64,000 nt of DNA from Omphiscola glabra (GCA_964017045.1 OZ024794.1:37106210-37170209), one strand, 5' to 3'; shown: positions 45,590-56,720, counted from the stretch's first letter. The notes: generated by a model from the letters alone, not told the origin. Made by a program: numbers and translations.

Positions 45590-46375
45590 TTTATTCTGGT
45601 TCTGTTCTGGTAGGGTACGTTGCTGCATCCATATACTGGCATATGTGCAATGGTTGGGGAAGCGATGCTGCCATCCTAACAGCTCCTAGCAGATGCCAGG
45701 GCAGCCTTGAAGCTTTAGATAGATGTCGAAGTGGTTCCAAGCAATTATTGTGCGTGGGAAGAATGATTGTTTATGTTGCACTGTTTTACTCCGAGGCACA
45801 GTGAAGCATTTGCTATTGTTCCAGGTGTAATTTCTCATGGGGTTGTCAGAGGTTAAGTCAGTGTTTAGTGACTGTTTGGCTCTAATTAATCGACCTGGCT
45901 TCTGTGGGGGGAGATAATTGTTTGCTGAGATGGCCGGCACTAGCCCCATGACCACTTTATATAAGAATGTTATGTGGATCTTTTCTCATCTGTCCTTGAG
46001 GGAGGGGATGTCAAATCTGTTTAAGAGGCCAGTGACGTAGTCAGGAGTGGTGGTTTTGTAGTCACATGCTATGAAGCGCAATGCGTTACGCTGGATTCGC
46101 TCCATCTTGTCCATGTCTTGCTTTAGGTATGGGTCCCAGATGATTGCACCATATTCTAGTAGTGGACGGACGAGTACAAGATAGGCATTTCGTTGCAGGA
46201 TGTTGGGCAGTGGCGCAGATTTCTTTGAATGAAACCTAGTGTGGAGTTTGCTTTTTTTTAAATTTTGTTTATATGGGGTGACCATTTTAGGTTATTTGAG
46301 AAGACAATTCCAAGGTATGGATTCATTTGTTACTTGTGGGAGGATTGTCCTATTTAGGGAGTACATATAGCTTGA
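45590..46375 (-). pseudogene. Jockey/CR1-like LINE reverse transcriptase C-terminus, frameshifted
   Basis: On the minus strand the fragment opens near 46375 with YSLNRTILPQVTNE. In a second frame it reads YLGIVFSNNLKWSPHINKI (the conserved Y-L-G-x-x-x-x-x-L-x-W-x-x-H-I block) with one stop and then GFIQRNLRHCP. In a third frame it reads AYLVLVRPLLEYGAIIWDP and the ERIQRNALRFI helix. It ends with HKQSFFPRTIIAWNHF, the usual S-F-x-P-R-T-I-x-x-W-N close. The catalytic FADD part is lost by 5' truncation. At least three frameshifts show age. The 3' untranslated tail reaches about 45590. The fragment splits dispersed repeat X. Confidence 0.85.
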
Positions 46376-47195
46376 TGGTGTTTTGAAGCGTTAAACTTTG
46401 ATGCCTTTGTGATCACTACCGTTTCTATACATACAATTTTCACAGGCTTAGTTTTAAGTTATTAAAAAATGGCATTTATAATATCAGAAATGCTTTGAAA
46501 CCCTTTTCCTGGTATTATATAGCCCAAATGAGCTCATAAAATAGTGTAAATATATCTATCAAATAAAGTAATATGAAGAACCTGGAACTGGAAAATACAA
46601 TACAAAAAATTGCCCACCCACTTTATCCCAGCAAACTCTATTCCCCTCCTGGCATTGCTGTCCATCGGAAGCAATTTTGAGTTCCTGATTCAGTTAAGAA
46701 TATGCTAGATTTTTTATATTTTTTATATTTTTTCACAAAATATGGCAAATTTTTGTCATGACTGGATGACAAATTGAAAATTCAATAAATTTACTGTTAA
46801 ATTAAGTCCCAGATCACAACTCTGCTGATAAACGTTAATTATTGAGACATAGTTTGATTATCTTGTTAAAGGGGTCTAGTCTGGCCTGGAGGTGTATATT
46901 CTGGCCTAAGCTATTTTATACCCCATGGCATAGTTTGGCCTAAGGAAGTTTATCCTCTGACCTGGGCCACTATACATGGGCTTTTTCTGGGCAGGGGTTA
47001 ATTTGGACTGCTACACCAATTTTGATTTTTCCCATTCCTATTTTCTATTATTAAATTAAACCAAAATAAAAATCCATTTACCAATGTTATTATTTACTTT
47101 GCTATAATTTATTATTTTTAATAATATTAAATATTTTTATATAAATATAAGACATAATAAAAGTAATTTCTGGGAATATAGTGGAAAAAACTCAC
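46376..47195. other. Flank of the LINE and intron-side sequence of the UPF0415-like exon
   Basis: 46376-46450 is the second half of dispersed repeat X, and 46870-47018 is the putative right terminus of the OTU element. The rest is AT-rich. The intron following the exon at 47196 would start here on the minus strand (GTGAGT). No further exon was recognised. Confidence 0.4.
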
Positions 47196-47359
47196 CGAAA
47201 TTAAAAACTTTAATTCAGCATTTATCTTTCGTGACAGCTTATCAATACCTTGTATACTATGAAGATTCTTTGTCCTTAATTTTAGAGCCTCTGCAAATTT
47301 TATGTAGTCCATTAATCCAGGCCAAAGTAATTGATGTTCATCCATTATAAATCTTTACC
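47196..47359 (-). CDS. First coding exon of a UPF0415 (C7orf25-like) protein
   Basis: The minus-strand exon has a clean acceptor (CAATTCAG before 47359), a 14-base leader, an ATG at 47345, exactly 50 codons, and a strong donor GTGAGT after 47196, at phase 0. The peptide IKFAEALKLRTKNLHSIQGI, then DKLSRKINAELKFL resembles, from memory, the N-terminal helical segment of human C7orf25/UPF0415 (A-E-x-L-x-x-R, then K-L-x-x-K-x-x-A-E-L-K-F-L). The molecular role of that family is poorly known. The remaining exons would lie at lower coordinates on this strand but were not found, so the gene may have long introns or be a remnant. The splice sites are the strongest evidence. Confidence 0.5.
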
Positions 47360-48025
47360 CTGAATTGATAGTGAAAGTAAAAGAATTGTCACTTCATGTC
47401 TATTTAGTTTCATTACAGTATATTTTTAATTAATGTGTGAAAAGAACAGCCAAGTTATAATCAATAACAATTCAAAGTTTTCATTTAACATAATTAATTT
47501 TAATTGATATTGCATAGGTTGATTTAAGCTATTATTAATGCAATCACAGCTCTCTGTTGCCTGCTTTGGTGTGACTTTAACAAGAATCCTAGCAAATGAC
47601 CCTTGGTTTTGACTCTTTCTGAGATATGCCAGAGGATTACTAACTGGCTTTGTTCATATCATTATGTAGCTCGGCAGTAAAAGGCATTGGCCTATTTGTA
47701 TTACGATATATCAGTCATTTATCAAGTCAAAGTTTATTTTAAAAATTCACACCCTTATGGCCTTATGGAAAATCTTCTATTACAACCAAAAACATTTTTC
47801 CCCTCAGAATTAGAACTGAATTATACTATTCAGTTTTTTTTTAAATATTAATATTGCGTCTTTCTTTCTTATCTTTAACTTTAATACGGTAGTCAGAAAT
47901 CATTTTTATAAAGTAAAGTTTTTTTTTGTTTGTTTTGGATTTCCATTTAGTGAAGTTCCGCCACAAAAGGTATTTGAGTAGGTCTTGTTCTGGCAGCTAC
48001 AGTGTAACTTAAAACTTAATTATTA
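47360..48025. other. Upstream region of the UPF0415-like exon
   Basis: Moderately complex sequence at 47530-47700 may hold the promoter or a 5' untranslated exon for the minus-strand gene. This is an inference only. The rest is AT-rich. Confidence 0.3.
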
Positions 48026-48958
48026 AATGGTAAATCGTCCTTTGTCAATGTTAAGTCAGGGGTCCACCAGGGATCGGTGCTAGGCCCCTGTTTGTTCCTA
48101 GCATATATCAATGACCTACCCGAGAAACTGACATCCCACGCAAGACTTTTCGCAGATGACACAGCCGTGTATAGGACGATCACCAACAGATCTGACCAGG
48201 ACCAGCTACAAGAGGATCTCAATCGATTAGCTGAGTGGGAGGCGAGCTGGGACATGGAATTTCATCCAGCCAAGTGCCAGTCTCTAGAAGTTGTACTCCT
48301 CTACGCTACCACTATGAATTGCATGGTCATTTGCTTGAGTCAGTTTCCTCCATAAGGTACCTGGGTGTTACCATTCAGAGAGAGGTCCGCTGGGACGAGC
48401 ATATTAACAATGTGTGCAACCAGGCAAACAAGACACTGGGGTTCTTAAGGCGTAATCTAAAGATCAGCAACTCCGGTGTGAAAGAAAGAGCCTATAAAGC
48501 CTTTGTCCTGCCGCTTTTAGATTATGCATCTTCAGTCTGGGACCCATTCACTCAGAAGAGCATCGACAGGTTGGAGGCAGTACAGCGACGGGCAGCATGC
48601 TTTGTCCTGAACCGCTACAGGAATACCTCTAGTGTTGGCAGCATGCTGGAAACACTGGGCTGGTCACTATTGGAGGAATGACGACGACAGTCCAGGCTCT
48701 CCATGATTTACAAGATAAATAATGGCCTAGTCTCTGGCATTAAACAGAAACTCGTCCCTCTCCCCCATAGACAGCGACGAGGCCATGACAGGCAGTTCCG
48801 GCTCATACCAGCGAGAAGCCAGTATAGGAAATAGGAACTGCTCATTCCTACCAAAGACAATCAGGGACTGGAACAAGCTTCCAAAAGGAACAGTTGAGGC
48901 GACAACACTTGACTCATTTGCGTCTATTGCCTCAGGCCTTCCAACCCCTAGTGCATGA
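48026..48958 (+). pseudogene. Jockey/CR1-like LINE reverse transcriptase, C-terminal half
   Basis: The frame opens with NGKSSFVNVKSGVHQGSVLGP (shortened here), the conserved S-G-V-x-Q-G-S-V-L-G-P motif. It continues to ARLFADDTAVYRTI, the FADD catalytic box with both Asp residues. A one-base shift near 48288 moves reading to a second frame with SSIRYLGVTIQREVRWDEHI, AYKAFVLPLLDYASSVWDP and LEAVQRRAACFVLNRY. A TGA at 48679 and a later shift precede NCSFLPKTIRDWNKLPKG and the final stop at 48958. The fingers domain and the endonuclease are missing. It is a moderately old, 5'-truncated copy. Confidence 0.9.
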
Positions 48959-49102
48959 TACCCTCAAACAGTTACTCTTGTAGCCAGTGAAATATCCTCA
49001 TCAACACCAGGCACAGAGACATTGCAAATCCCATCTACATTCATAGGAGCCATAATGATCAATAAATTGATCGTGGGCCCTTAATGTATAGAAGAAGAAG
49101 AA
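48959..49102 (+). mobile_element. 3' untranslated end of the same LINE
   Basis: The tail carries GGAGCCATAATGATCAATA, GATCGTGGGCCC and a terminal AGAAGAAGAAG simple repeat. The same 3' block is found alone at 18352-18405. Confidence 0.8.
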
Positions 49103-50344
49103 TTAAATAGGACAAATTTAGTAATTAATACTATTAGACTATTAGTTAGTTTTAGTCATAGTCATAGTCATAGTGTGCTGAAAAAGGGCATGGGAAGGTT
49201 TTTTATTTTTTTACCTAGTTTTTTGTTGGGTTTTTGGCAAAATTTTGTATGATTTAAACATTCATGAATGCTATTGATTTTGAATGAGCATTGCATTGAT
49301 GCCATGCCAGTCACTCATTCATCATGCCAGCAATGATTCACATTTCATTAATGAATGACTATCTTAAAATTAAAGAGTATTAGACTTATTAGTATTAGTT
49401 ACCGTTCTAGTAAGTAGTAAATAACTAATAACAGACTATTAGTGTTTCATATATCTTGTTATAATTTATCGTAATTATAATTTATCATAATTTAATTTTA
49501 CTAAAAGTATATGCAATGAAGGCTAATACTTAATAATACTAATAGTAATTATCGTACCGTCTTTATCCTTAAAGTTAAGTCAGTTTAGTCTGAGTAAATT
49601 ACTTCAAGTGAGTGCACGGCTGCCATTCACTATTTTTTTTTAGTTCCCAAGATTTCCCAAGATCATAAACTTGTAAAAGTTTTTTTTTTTTAGGTTTTTT
49701 CTGTGTAATTAATGAAATAATAGCTTGAATTAATGCATCTGAAACACACGGTACAGTAATTGACTGAAATTTATTTAACAAGACATTAAAAAAATATATC
49801 ATATAAAACAAATAAACAATTTGTTTTTGAAAAAAGAAATAATTTATATTAATTGTTAAAATGCAAAATGTTTTAAATATCAAATCCATTCGTTATGCAG
49901 AAACGAATTAAAACAATTAATTTTTTCCTTGTTACTTTAAAAATTATTGTCATTTATTTAAACTTAATTTTTATCACATACTTTTTTAGCGTTTTTTTAA
50001 ATTTATTTAAAAATTTTTTTTAACCTTCTAAGATTTGCCAAGGTTTTGCCTGCTTTTCAAAATTATTCCCCAGATCCCAATGGGGTTCGTGAATTTCCAA
50101 GATCTTAGGAAATTTCCCAATGTGTGGTAGCCCTGCACTGTGAGTGAGGCTCTTACTAGTTTGTACTGCTGTAGACTGTAGAAGTACGTTTGTCCTTGTC
50201 CTATGTTGTGTGAAGTTATAACAAGTTAAATTTAAGAATACAAATTGAAAAATGAATACTTATACAAAAGATCACGAGTACAGATAATTTTCAGAAATAA
50301 ATACCTTAAACAGCTAATATATATATCTATATATATATATATAT
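49103..50344. other. AT-rich spacer
   Basis: Many TAATACTAATAGT-like words occur, with a CATGCCAG / CATTCATG theme at 49265-49345. Poly-T runs lie near 49625 and 49681, and an (AT)n tract at 50320-50345. No gene is seen. Confidence 0.45.
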
Positions 50345-52290
50345 AAATGAATGTATGTCTGTTTGTCTCATATGATTGCGCTCCCACACCATTCATGCGA
50401 TTGCAAAAAAACTTTGGTGAGTTGTTGGCCACCGACCTGGGGATTTAACTGCGTCATTAAAAAACTTTTCAAATATTTCGTTTTCGGCCGTTGGCCCATC
50501 ATTCGTTTTTTTTCTTATACGAGCTTTGTTAAAAAATATTTCCGTCTGCGCTCCTACACCATTCGTCTGAATGCGCTAAATCTTGGGTAAAATGTTACTA
50601 GCACGCCCACAAAGGTTTGGAAATAATTATAACCGTTTTAAAATATTCCGTTTTGAGCCAGGGGCCCCATGTTCGTTTTTTCTTATATGAGCTATATAAA
50701 TATAGTTTCAAACCGTATGCGCTCCTACACCATTCATGCGATTGCGACAAAACATTGGAGAGTTGTATTCCATAAGCTCGCGCATTTTACTGGGTCATTA
50801 TAACACTTTTAAAATATTTCGTTTTGGCCGCTGGCCCCAAAATCGTTTTTTTTTTTCTTATATGAGCTTTGTAAACAATAGATTTCGTGTGCGCTCCTAC
50901 ACCATTTATTCGAATACGCTAAAACTTTGACGAAATGTTGCGAGCATGCCCACAAAGGTTTCTAAATTATTACAACCAGTTTTAAAATATTCCGTTTTGA
51001 GCCAGGGGCCCCATGTTCGTTTTTTTTCTAATAGGAGCTATATAAATATAATTTCAAACCGTATGCGCTCCTACACCATTCATGTGATTGCAACAAAACA
51101 TTTTTGAAAGGTTGTCTATAACGTCGCGCATGTTAATGAGTAATTACAATACTTTTAAAATATTCCGTTTTCAGCTGTTGGCCCCAAATTCTTTTTTTTC
51201 TTATATGAGCTTTGTACAAAATAATTTCGATATGCGCTCCTATACCATTCATCTGAATTTCGATAAAACTTTAGTTAGATGTTTTTCCTACGCCCGCAAA
51301 GCTTTTCCAATTATTACAACCGTTTAAAATATTCTGTTTTGAGCCAGGGGCCCCATGTTCTATTTTTCCTATATGAGCTATATAAATATAATTTCAAACC
51401 GTATGCGCTCCTACACCATTCATGCGATTGCAACAAAACTTTGTTGAAAGGTTTTCCATAAGGTCGCGCATGTTAATGAGTAATTACAATACTTTTGAAA
51501 TATTCCGTTTTCAGCCGTTGGTCCAAAATGCTTTTTTTTTCTTATTTGAGCTTTGTACAAAATAATTTCTGTATGCGCTCCTATATCATTTATCTGAATG
51601 CGATAAAACTTTAGTAAAATGTTTTACCCACGTGCGCAAAGTTTTTCAAATTATTACAACCGTTTAAAATATTATGTTTTGAGCCAGGGGCCCTATGTTC
51701 TATTTTTCCTAAGTGAGCTATACAAATAAAATTTCAAACAGAGCTAATGTGTGTATGGATAGATTTTTAATCAAATACAAATAGCGACATTAAATCGTGT
51801 GTGTGACATAATAATTAGGTTTCTGAAGTAGTTACAACACTTTTAAAATAATCCGTTTTTGGCCGTTGGCCTCAAAATCGTTATTTTTCTTATATGAGCT
51901 TTGTAAAAAATAATATCCGTATGCGTTCCTATACCATTTATCTGAATGCGATACAACTTCAGTAATATGTTTCTCTTTTTTTAATTTTGTGATATAATAA
52001 GTAGGTTTCTGAAGTAATACAACAATTCTACAATATTCCGTTTGTGGCCGGGGGCCTTAATTCGTTTTCCACCCTTATATTATCTATATAATTATCGTAT
52101 GCATTCCTATACCATTCATCCGATTGCGATAAAAACGTTGGTGAATTGATATGCGCGCTCCCGCAAATGTTTCTAAATTAGAACAACATTTTACAATATT
52201 TCGCATGGGCCGATGTCCTTAAATTCGTTTTGTTTTCTTTAACAAACTTTATCAAAATAATTTCAAACAGAGCTATCAACACAACCGCCC
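50345..52290. repeat. Degenerate satellite of ~171-bp monomers in alternating A/B types
   Basis: The word GTTTTGAGCCAGGGGCCCC (type A) lies near 50651, 50992, 51336 and 51677. The word GTTTTCGGCCGTTGGCCC and close variants (type B) lie near 50480, 50819, 51167, 51507 and 51856. The spacing between neighbours is 166-182 bp, and between like types about 343 bp. Each monomer also carries CTTATATGAGCT and GCGCTCCTACACCATTCAT. Some eleven monomers are present and they become more diverged toward the right. Open frames of 60-79 codons are by-products. Confidence 0.88.
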
Positions 52291-52469
52291 TTGAACAAAT
52301 GCCAACAGACATCAATTTGTAGCAAGAGCAGAAAAAACACGTTTTAGCATGTTTAGTGTTGAGAGTATTTTTGTTGTTTTAATAAATAAGCTTGAATTTT
52401 GTGACGTATTTTAGAATCGGATATAGCTTTGTAAATGTGTTGTGATTTTGAATAGCAATGATGTAGTAA

Positions 52470-53515
52470 TACATCTATTATATAAGAATGATCTATGCTG
52501 ACCGTAACTCCAAAGAACCGATACGATTTAAATACGTTCCCATTTTTTAAAACAATCATAGTTTTCTTCTATTATTTTAAGGAACTCGAATCAATGATAA
52601 TGCGAAAAATATATTGTATATTCGCTTTAATTTTAATAAAATTTTAAGTATTAATAATATACATTACAAATAAATTTGGAGTAACAACTAAGGAACTATT
52701 TTAAACATTTTATATGTGGTTGAAAGTTATGAAAATTAATAAAACAAATTATGATCAAAGAATTACACTGTAATCACATTTATCGGGATAACCAAAACAT
52801 CTGTTGATTTTAGTGCATTTTTTAAGTACGTTTCAAATATTGCGTAATAGAAGTAAAACTAATTTGTTCTAAATAATAACGCAAATGACGTCAGAACTCA
52901 AATTGTCTATTTATTCAATGCAAAAATTTATCTGATTTAATAACCGTGCCTAATAAAATTGATAATGTATTTCCCCCTTCCTAAAAGTAAAATTAATAAA
53001 TATAATAGATTGCTTTTTAAATTGCTACAATTTAAAAAATGAAATACAATTTGTGCTTTTTATTTTTAACGTTTAATAAATTTTTACTTTTATTCTTTCC
53101 AAAAATATACATTTATGAAATTTATAAATTAATAAAAAAAAAACAAAAAAAAACTAACCTTTAAATATACTTTTAATACGAAAATTCCGTTTAATGCAAT
53201 CAGTGCAGCGAAATATCCAAATAGCATCCACTAATGCACTTATCACTCATTTAAATAAGAACAAAGCATTTGAAATGCAAAAAAATTGTTTTTGCGTAAG
53301 TAAGTGGATTACAATCCCGTGGATGATTTTATTAATTTCTTTAAAACTCTGTTTGGGCGAGGGGGAAGTTGTAATTCAATAGTTTAATTTGCACATGGCA
53401 GCACATTATCTTTCATTTGATACCAAATTTTGTCTTTCAAACCAAACAATAATATTTTAAATCGTTTTTTAATCCCAACCTCTCACTTCTGGTACCCGCG
53501 TGCGAATAGTCGCAG
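52470..53515 (-). mobile_element. Dispersed repeat copy 2 with a terminal-repeat end at 53515
   Basis: The reverse complement of 52470-53410 aligns with 1860-2770. The extra 100 bp to 53515, read in reverse, begin GGCTGCGACTATTCGCACGC followed by GGGTACCAGAAGTGAG, and match the ends of the small element at 39524-39757. The two repeats therefore appear to be long and short non-autonomous members of one DNA transposon family. The other terminus was not found and may lie in or beyond the adjacent satellite. Confidence 0.65.
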
Positions 53516-54017
53516 CCATTTAAATAACTGACAACAATTCAGCGTATTGTCAAGATATAAAATATATTAATATATTAGCCTTTAACTTTATTATTATTAG
53601 GTAGGCTATCAGTTTAGGGGCAGGGGCCAACAACAAAATTAGATATGCCTAGCAATGCTCAGGGCCAAAGATTACTTGCTTAAAGTAAGAGTAGACATTC
53701 ACTTCATGTAAGTTAAGGTAGACTACAACTAAATAGAGGCTAATACTAATAACTCAATAATCTTGCTCTGCTTTTAGTGGTAGGCCTATTACTACTACAG
53801 TTGTTCAAGTGCCAGTACCATTGGTACAATCAAAACTGTCATTGTTCTGGAAAGCATTATGTGAAGGTCGTTAATACCTAACGTTCCATTGTTATGTTAA
53901 ACTCGATGGTCCACAAAATATAAAAGTATTAGCATTTCAGTGAGAATTTCAAGGTGATATATGCAATCAAATGTACAATATGGCAACAAATGACACTGGC
54001 AAAACGCGACAAGATTC
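53516..54017. other. Spacer, nothing recognised
   Basis: AT-rich sequence with TAGGCCTATTACTACTACAG-like words and no coding evidence. Confidence 0.45.
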
Positions 54018-54535
54018 TCACCAGCTATTGTGTTCATGTTCTTCGCTTCTCACCAGCTATTGTGTACATGTTCTTCCCCTCTCACCAGCTATTGTGTTCA
54101 TGTTCTTCCCCTCTCGCCAGCTATTGTGTTCATGTTCTTCCCCTCTCGCCAGCTATTGTGTTCATGTTCTTCCCCTCTCACCAGCTATTGTTTTCATGTT
54201 CTTCCCCTCTCACCAGCTATTGTGTTCATGGTCTTCCCCTCTCACCAGCTATTGTTTTCATGTTCTTCCCCTCTCGCCAGCTATTGTTTTCATGTTCTTC
54301 CCCTCTCACCAGCTATTGTGTTCATGGTCTTCCCCTCTCACCAGCTATTGTTTTCATGTTCTTCCCCTCTCACCAGCTATTGTGTTCATGTTCTTCCCCT
54401 CTCGCCAGCTATTGTGTTCATGTTCTTCCCCTCTCGCCAGCTATTGTGTTCATGTTCTTCCCCTCTCGCCAGCTATTGTGTTCATGTTCTTCCCCTCTCG
54501 CCAGCTATTGTGTTCATGTTCTTCGCCTACACTTC
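54018..54535. repeat. 32-bp minisatellite, about 16 copies
   Basis: The unit is 'tctcaccagctattgtgttc' + 'atgttcttcccc'. Variation is limited to CACC/CGCC, GTGTTC/GTTTTC and TGTTC/TGGTC. Since 32 is not divisible by three, all three plus frames stay open for about 200 codons. The pattern of variants shows a duplicated block (two TTTTC + TGGTC runs). Confidence 0.95.
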
Positions 54536-55519
54536 TCGGATGTCTTATGATTATCTTTTCATACTCAACAATACTGGAACGGGTAACTCAATCATTACAA
54601 GCCATACAGCTGGATTTGTTAAGTGTACTTAAACATATTTGTAAATTAACGGACATTTTCCGTGAACATCGTCAAGTGTTAAAACTTTAATAAACACTGA
54701 GATGAAGAGTCCTCGTATCTGTGTCACGTATCTGTGTCACGTATCTGTGTCACGTATCTGTGTAAGACAAGTATATCTCAGCAATAATAGAAACTCAAAT
54801 ACAAGAGTTAAGATCCCGACTCTTAAGAAATCCATTTTAGACAAACAATATTTGTTCCTTACTTGAATTGTATAATAGCATCTCTGACCAATCGTTTTTT
54901 CTTGAGACAACAGTCCCCAGTTCCAGCTATTCAGACTTCAGCCTGCTAACTTCTATTATGACACGCCTAAATCATGTCCAATTTAAGAAGAGCGTTGATA
55001 TCGTTACTTGTTTGTACTCATTTGACAACTTCGAGCTTGAAGCAATGATCTGTTTTGATTTTTGAAGCATGCAGCAACAATCACGAGATGTTAAAAATGA
55101 CTTGCAACTTATCGACTTGCTGCCAAGCACAGATTTCCCCCCATCTATTCGCCAAGCTATTCTTATTGGACTTAATTTATCAAACAGCGTTGAGACGAGT
55201 CAAAACCTGACTTCGTTCGACAATAAGTATAAGTGACGAAAGTCTTTTAGTGTTGTTTAGCCTAGTGTAACATGTGTGAACAGAAAGAGTTTAAGCAGAA
55301 AGTAATGGAATTATTTGGAAAGCATAAACGCAGACTTCAATTTCGTTTCAAAGATTAAAATTAAAGAATATACAAAATAATTTTTTCAAAATGAATGTTT
55401 AATGTTTGTAAAAAACAACTCTAATTTAAAAAGTAGGCTACTATTAATACATGTCATATGCCAACACTTTTTAGCTCTCGTTTATATTTATATTTTTATA
55501 TCATGAAAAAGAATACCCT
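54536..55519. other. Spacer with a 13-bp repeat and an unidentified frame
   Basis: A 13-bp repeat (GTATCTGTGTCAC, four copies) lies at 54715-54762. A 55-codon frame at 55070-55240 (IDLLPSTDFPPSIRQAILI) and one at 54868-55065 look less random than the flanks and precede an hAT terminus. They could be part of its coding region, but no family is recognised. Confidence 0.35.
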
Positions 55520-55592
55520 AAGTTTGTTGACCACCCCTGGCAAAATTCCTGCGGGTGCCCATCCTCGCCGCGACAAAAGTTTGCTCACCCCT
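55520..55592 (-). mobile_element. hAT terminus (CAGGGGTGAGCAAACTTTTG type)
   Basis: In reverse complement the element starts CAGGGGTGAGCAAACTTTTG and continues TCGCGGCGAGGATGGGC. This is the common Charlie-like hAT end. The outer flank 55593-55600 is CTCTAGAC. I found no matching left end or duplicate 8-mer. Confidence 0.6.
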
Positions 55593-56040
55593 GCTCTAGA
55601 CCTAGTACTGATAGAAGCAGTACTGCCAGTAGTCTCTTAGTTGCTTATAGCATTAAATGTTAGTAATATCTTATATTTTGCATGGTGCGTCCTGCTTCCT
55701 CTTCGAAACCGGCCCCTCCCCAACTCCACATAATTTATATTAATAGTGCTGAGTAAAAAAAGGATGTCACGCAGCGAGCATCATTCGTGGCGGTTGAACT
55801 CGGTAATAAGTTGATTTCTTTTCTTTTTGGGGGTGGGCGACTATTATATTAGTCAATAAAAAGGACTGTATGTAGGACTATTGTTTAATGGCAACGCAGC
55901 GAGCGTCATGCATTACCTTTGAACTCCGGTAAATAGGTTGATTTTTTTTCTATTTTGTCTACCTCGTTCTATTTCCCTCTCCTCCCGTTCTAGCCTTTTT
56001 TACATACATTTCGAGCTTCGAGCTAAAAGACGGGATAAAT
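55593..56040. other. Spacer, nothing recognised
   Basis: CGCAGCGAGCATCATTC and CGCAGCGAGCGTCATGC (55770 and 55896) mark a diverged direct duplication of about 125 bp. No gene is seen. Confidence 0.45.
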
Positions 56041-56246
56041 AAAGCAGATTGGGCTTTAGTTTTGACGGACAAATTGACCAGTCGTTTTAAAGCTTTCTGA
56101 CTGACTCAAGACTGCCTGATTTTGAAAATGTTAGAAGAAAATTGTTGACTCATGCAGGATTCAATGAAGAGTGTTATCGACTTAAATAACACAACTTAGA
56201 ACCAACTGACGAAGCTTTAGGAAAGATAAATAAACGAAAAAAACTG
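56041..56246 (+). pseudogene. LTR-retrotransposon gag-like fragment
   Basis: KADWALVLTDKLTSRFKAF in one frame and, after a shift, LPDFENVRRKLLTHAGFNEE followed by CYRLK fit the capsid/SCAN-like pattern 'W-x-x-x-L-x-x-x-L-x-G-x-A' then 'Y-x-x-V-x-x-x-L-L-x-x-x-x-x-x-x-x-Y-R-x-K' seen in gag of LTR retrotransposons. A TAA and frameshifts break it. No protease, reverse transcriptase or LTRs are visible nearby. Confidence 0.45.
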
Positions 56247-56418
56247 TATCTTCTTTCATCCGCTTTCTCTCTACAATTCCATTACCATTGCCAAACCATA
56301 ATATTTAACAACGTATTTCCCATACCCAAATACGTCACAAAATACAAAATACTTAGCAACAGCTACACAATTACTATCAGCACCAAAAACACGAACAAAT
56401 CATTAACAGCCACTTAAT

Positions 56419-56720
56419 AAAGAGCCTTGGATATGGTATAGGACTGTCTGTAGGACTATTCACTATTGTTTTAAGGTCGGCAGGTAGGGCGTAGGACTGT
56501 CTGAAGGCATATTTTTTTAAGGCCGACGGAAATGGTGTAGGACTGTCTGTATGGCTATTGTTTAAAGGGTGTCAGGTAGGGTGTAAAACTGTCTGTAAGC
56601 ATATTGTTTAAAGGCTGGCAGGTAGGGTGTAGCACTGTCTGTATGACTTGTGTTAAAAGGCCGTCGGGTAGGGTGTACGCGTAGGACTATCTGTAGGCCT
56701 ATTGTTAAAATGCCGGCATA
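56419..56720. repeat. Degenerate tandem repeat of about 45-55 bp
   Basis: Five or six copies contain GGCAGGTAGGGTGTAGGAC, CTGTCTGTAGG and TATTGTTTAAAGG, with deletions and substitutions between them. They are less uniform than the other arrays, so this is an older repeat. Confidence 0.75.

Larger units (their letters stand above)
42957..47018 (-). mobile_element. Candidate TIR element carrying an OTU protease gene, with nested LINEs
   Basis: The left end TGGTGTAACAGGCCAAA and the right end in reverse TGGTGTAGCAGTCCAAA are 17-bp inverted repeats with two mismatches, 4.06 kb apart. Both sub-terminal regions are rich in TTAGGC, GGGGTATA and GGCC words. Between them lie the OTU pseudogene (minus strand) and two unrelated LINE 3' fragments. 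I found no target-site duplication, and no transposase is visible. An alternative is that the inverted ends belong to two separate small elements or are coincidental. If real, the element would be a composite or OTU-carrying DNA transposon. Confidence 0.35.

Noticed and set aside
54018..54690. Three overlapping ~200-codon plus-strand frames
   Set aside because: A 32-bp stop-free unit opens all three frames. The downstream continuation shows no domain.
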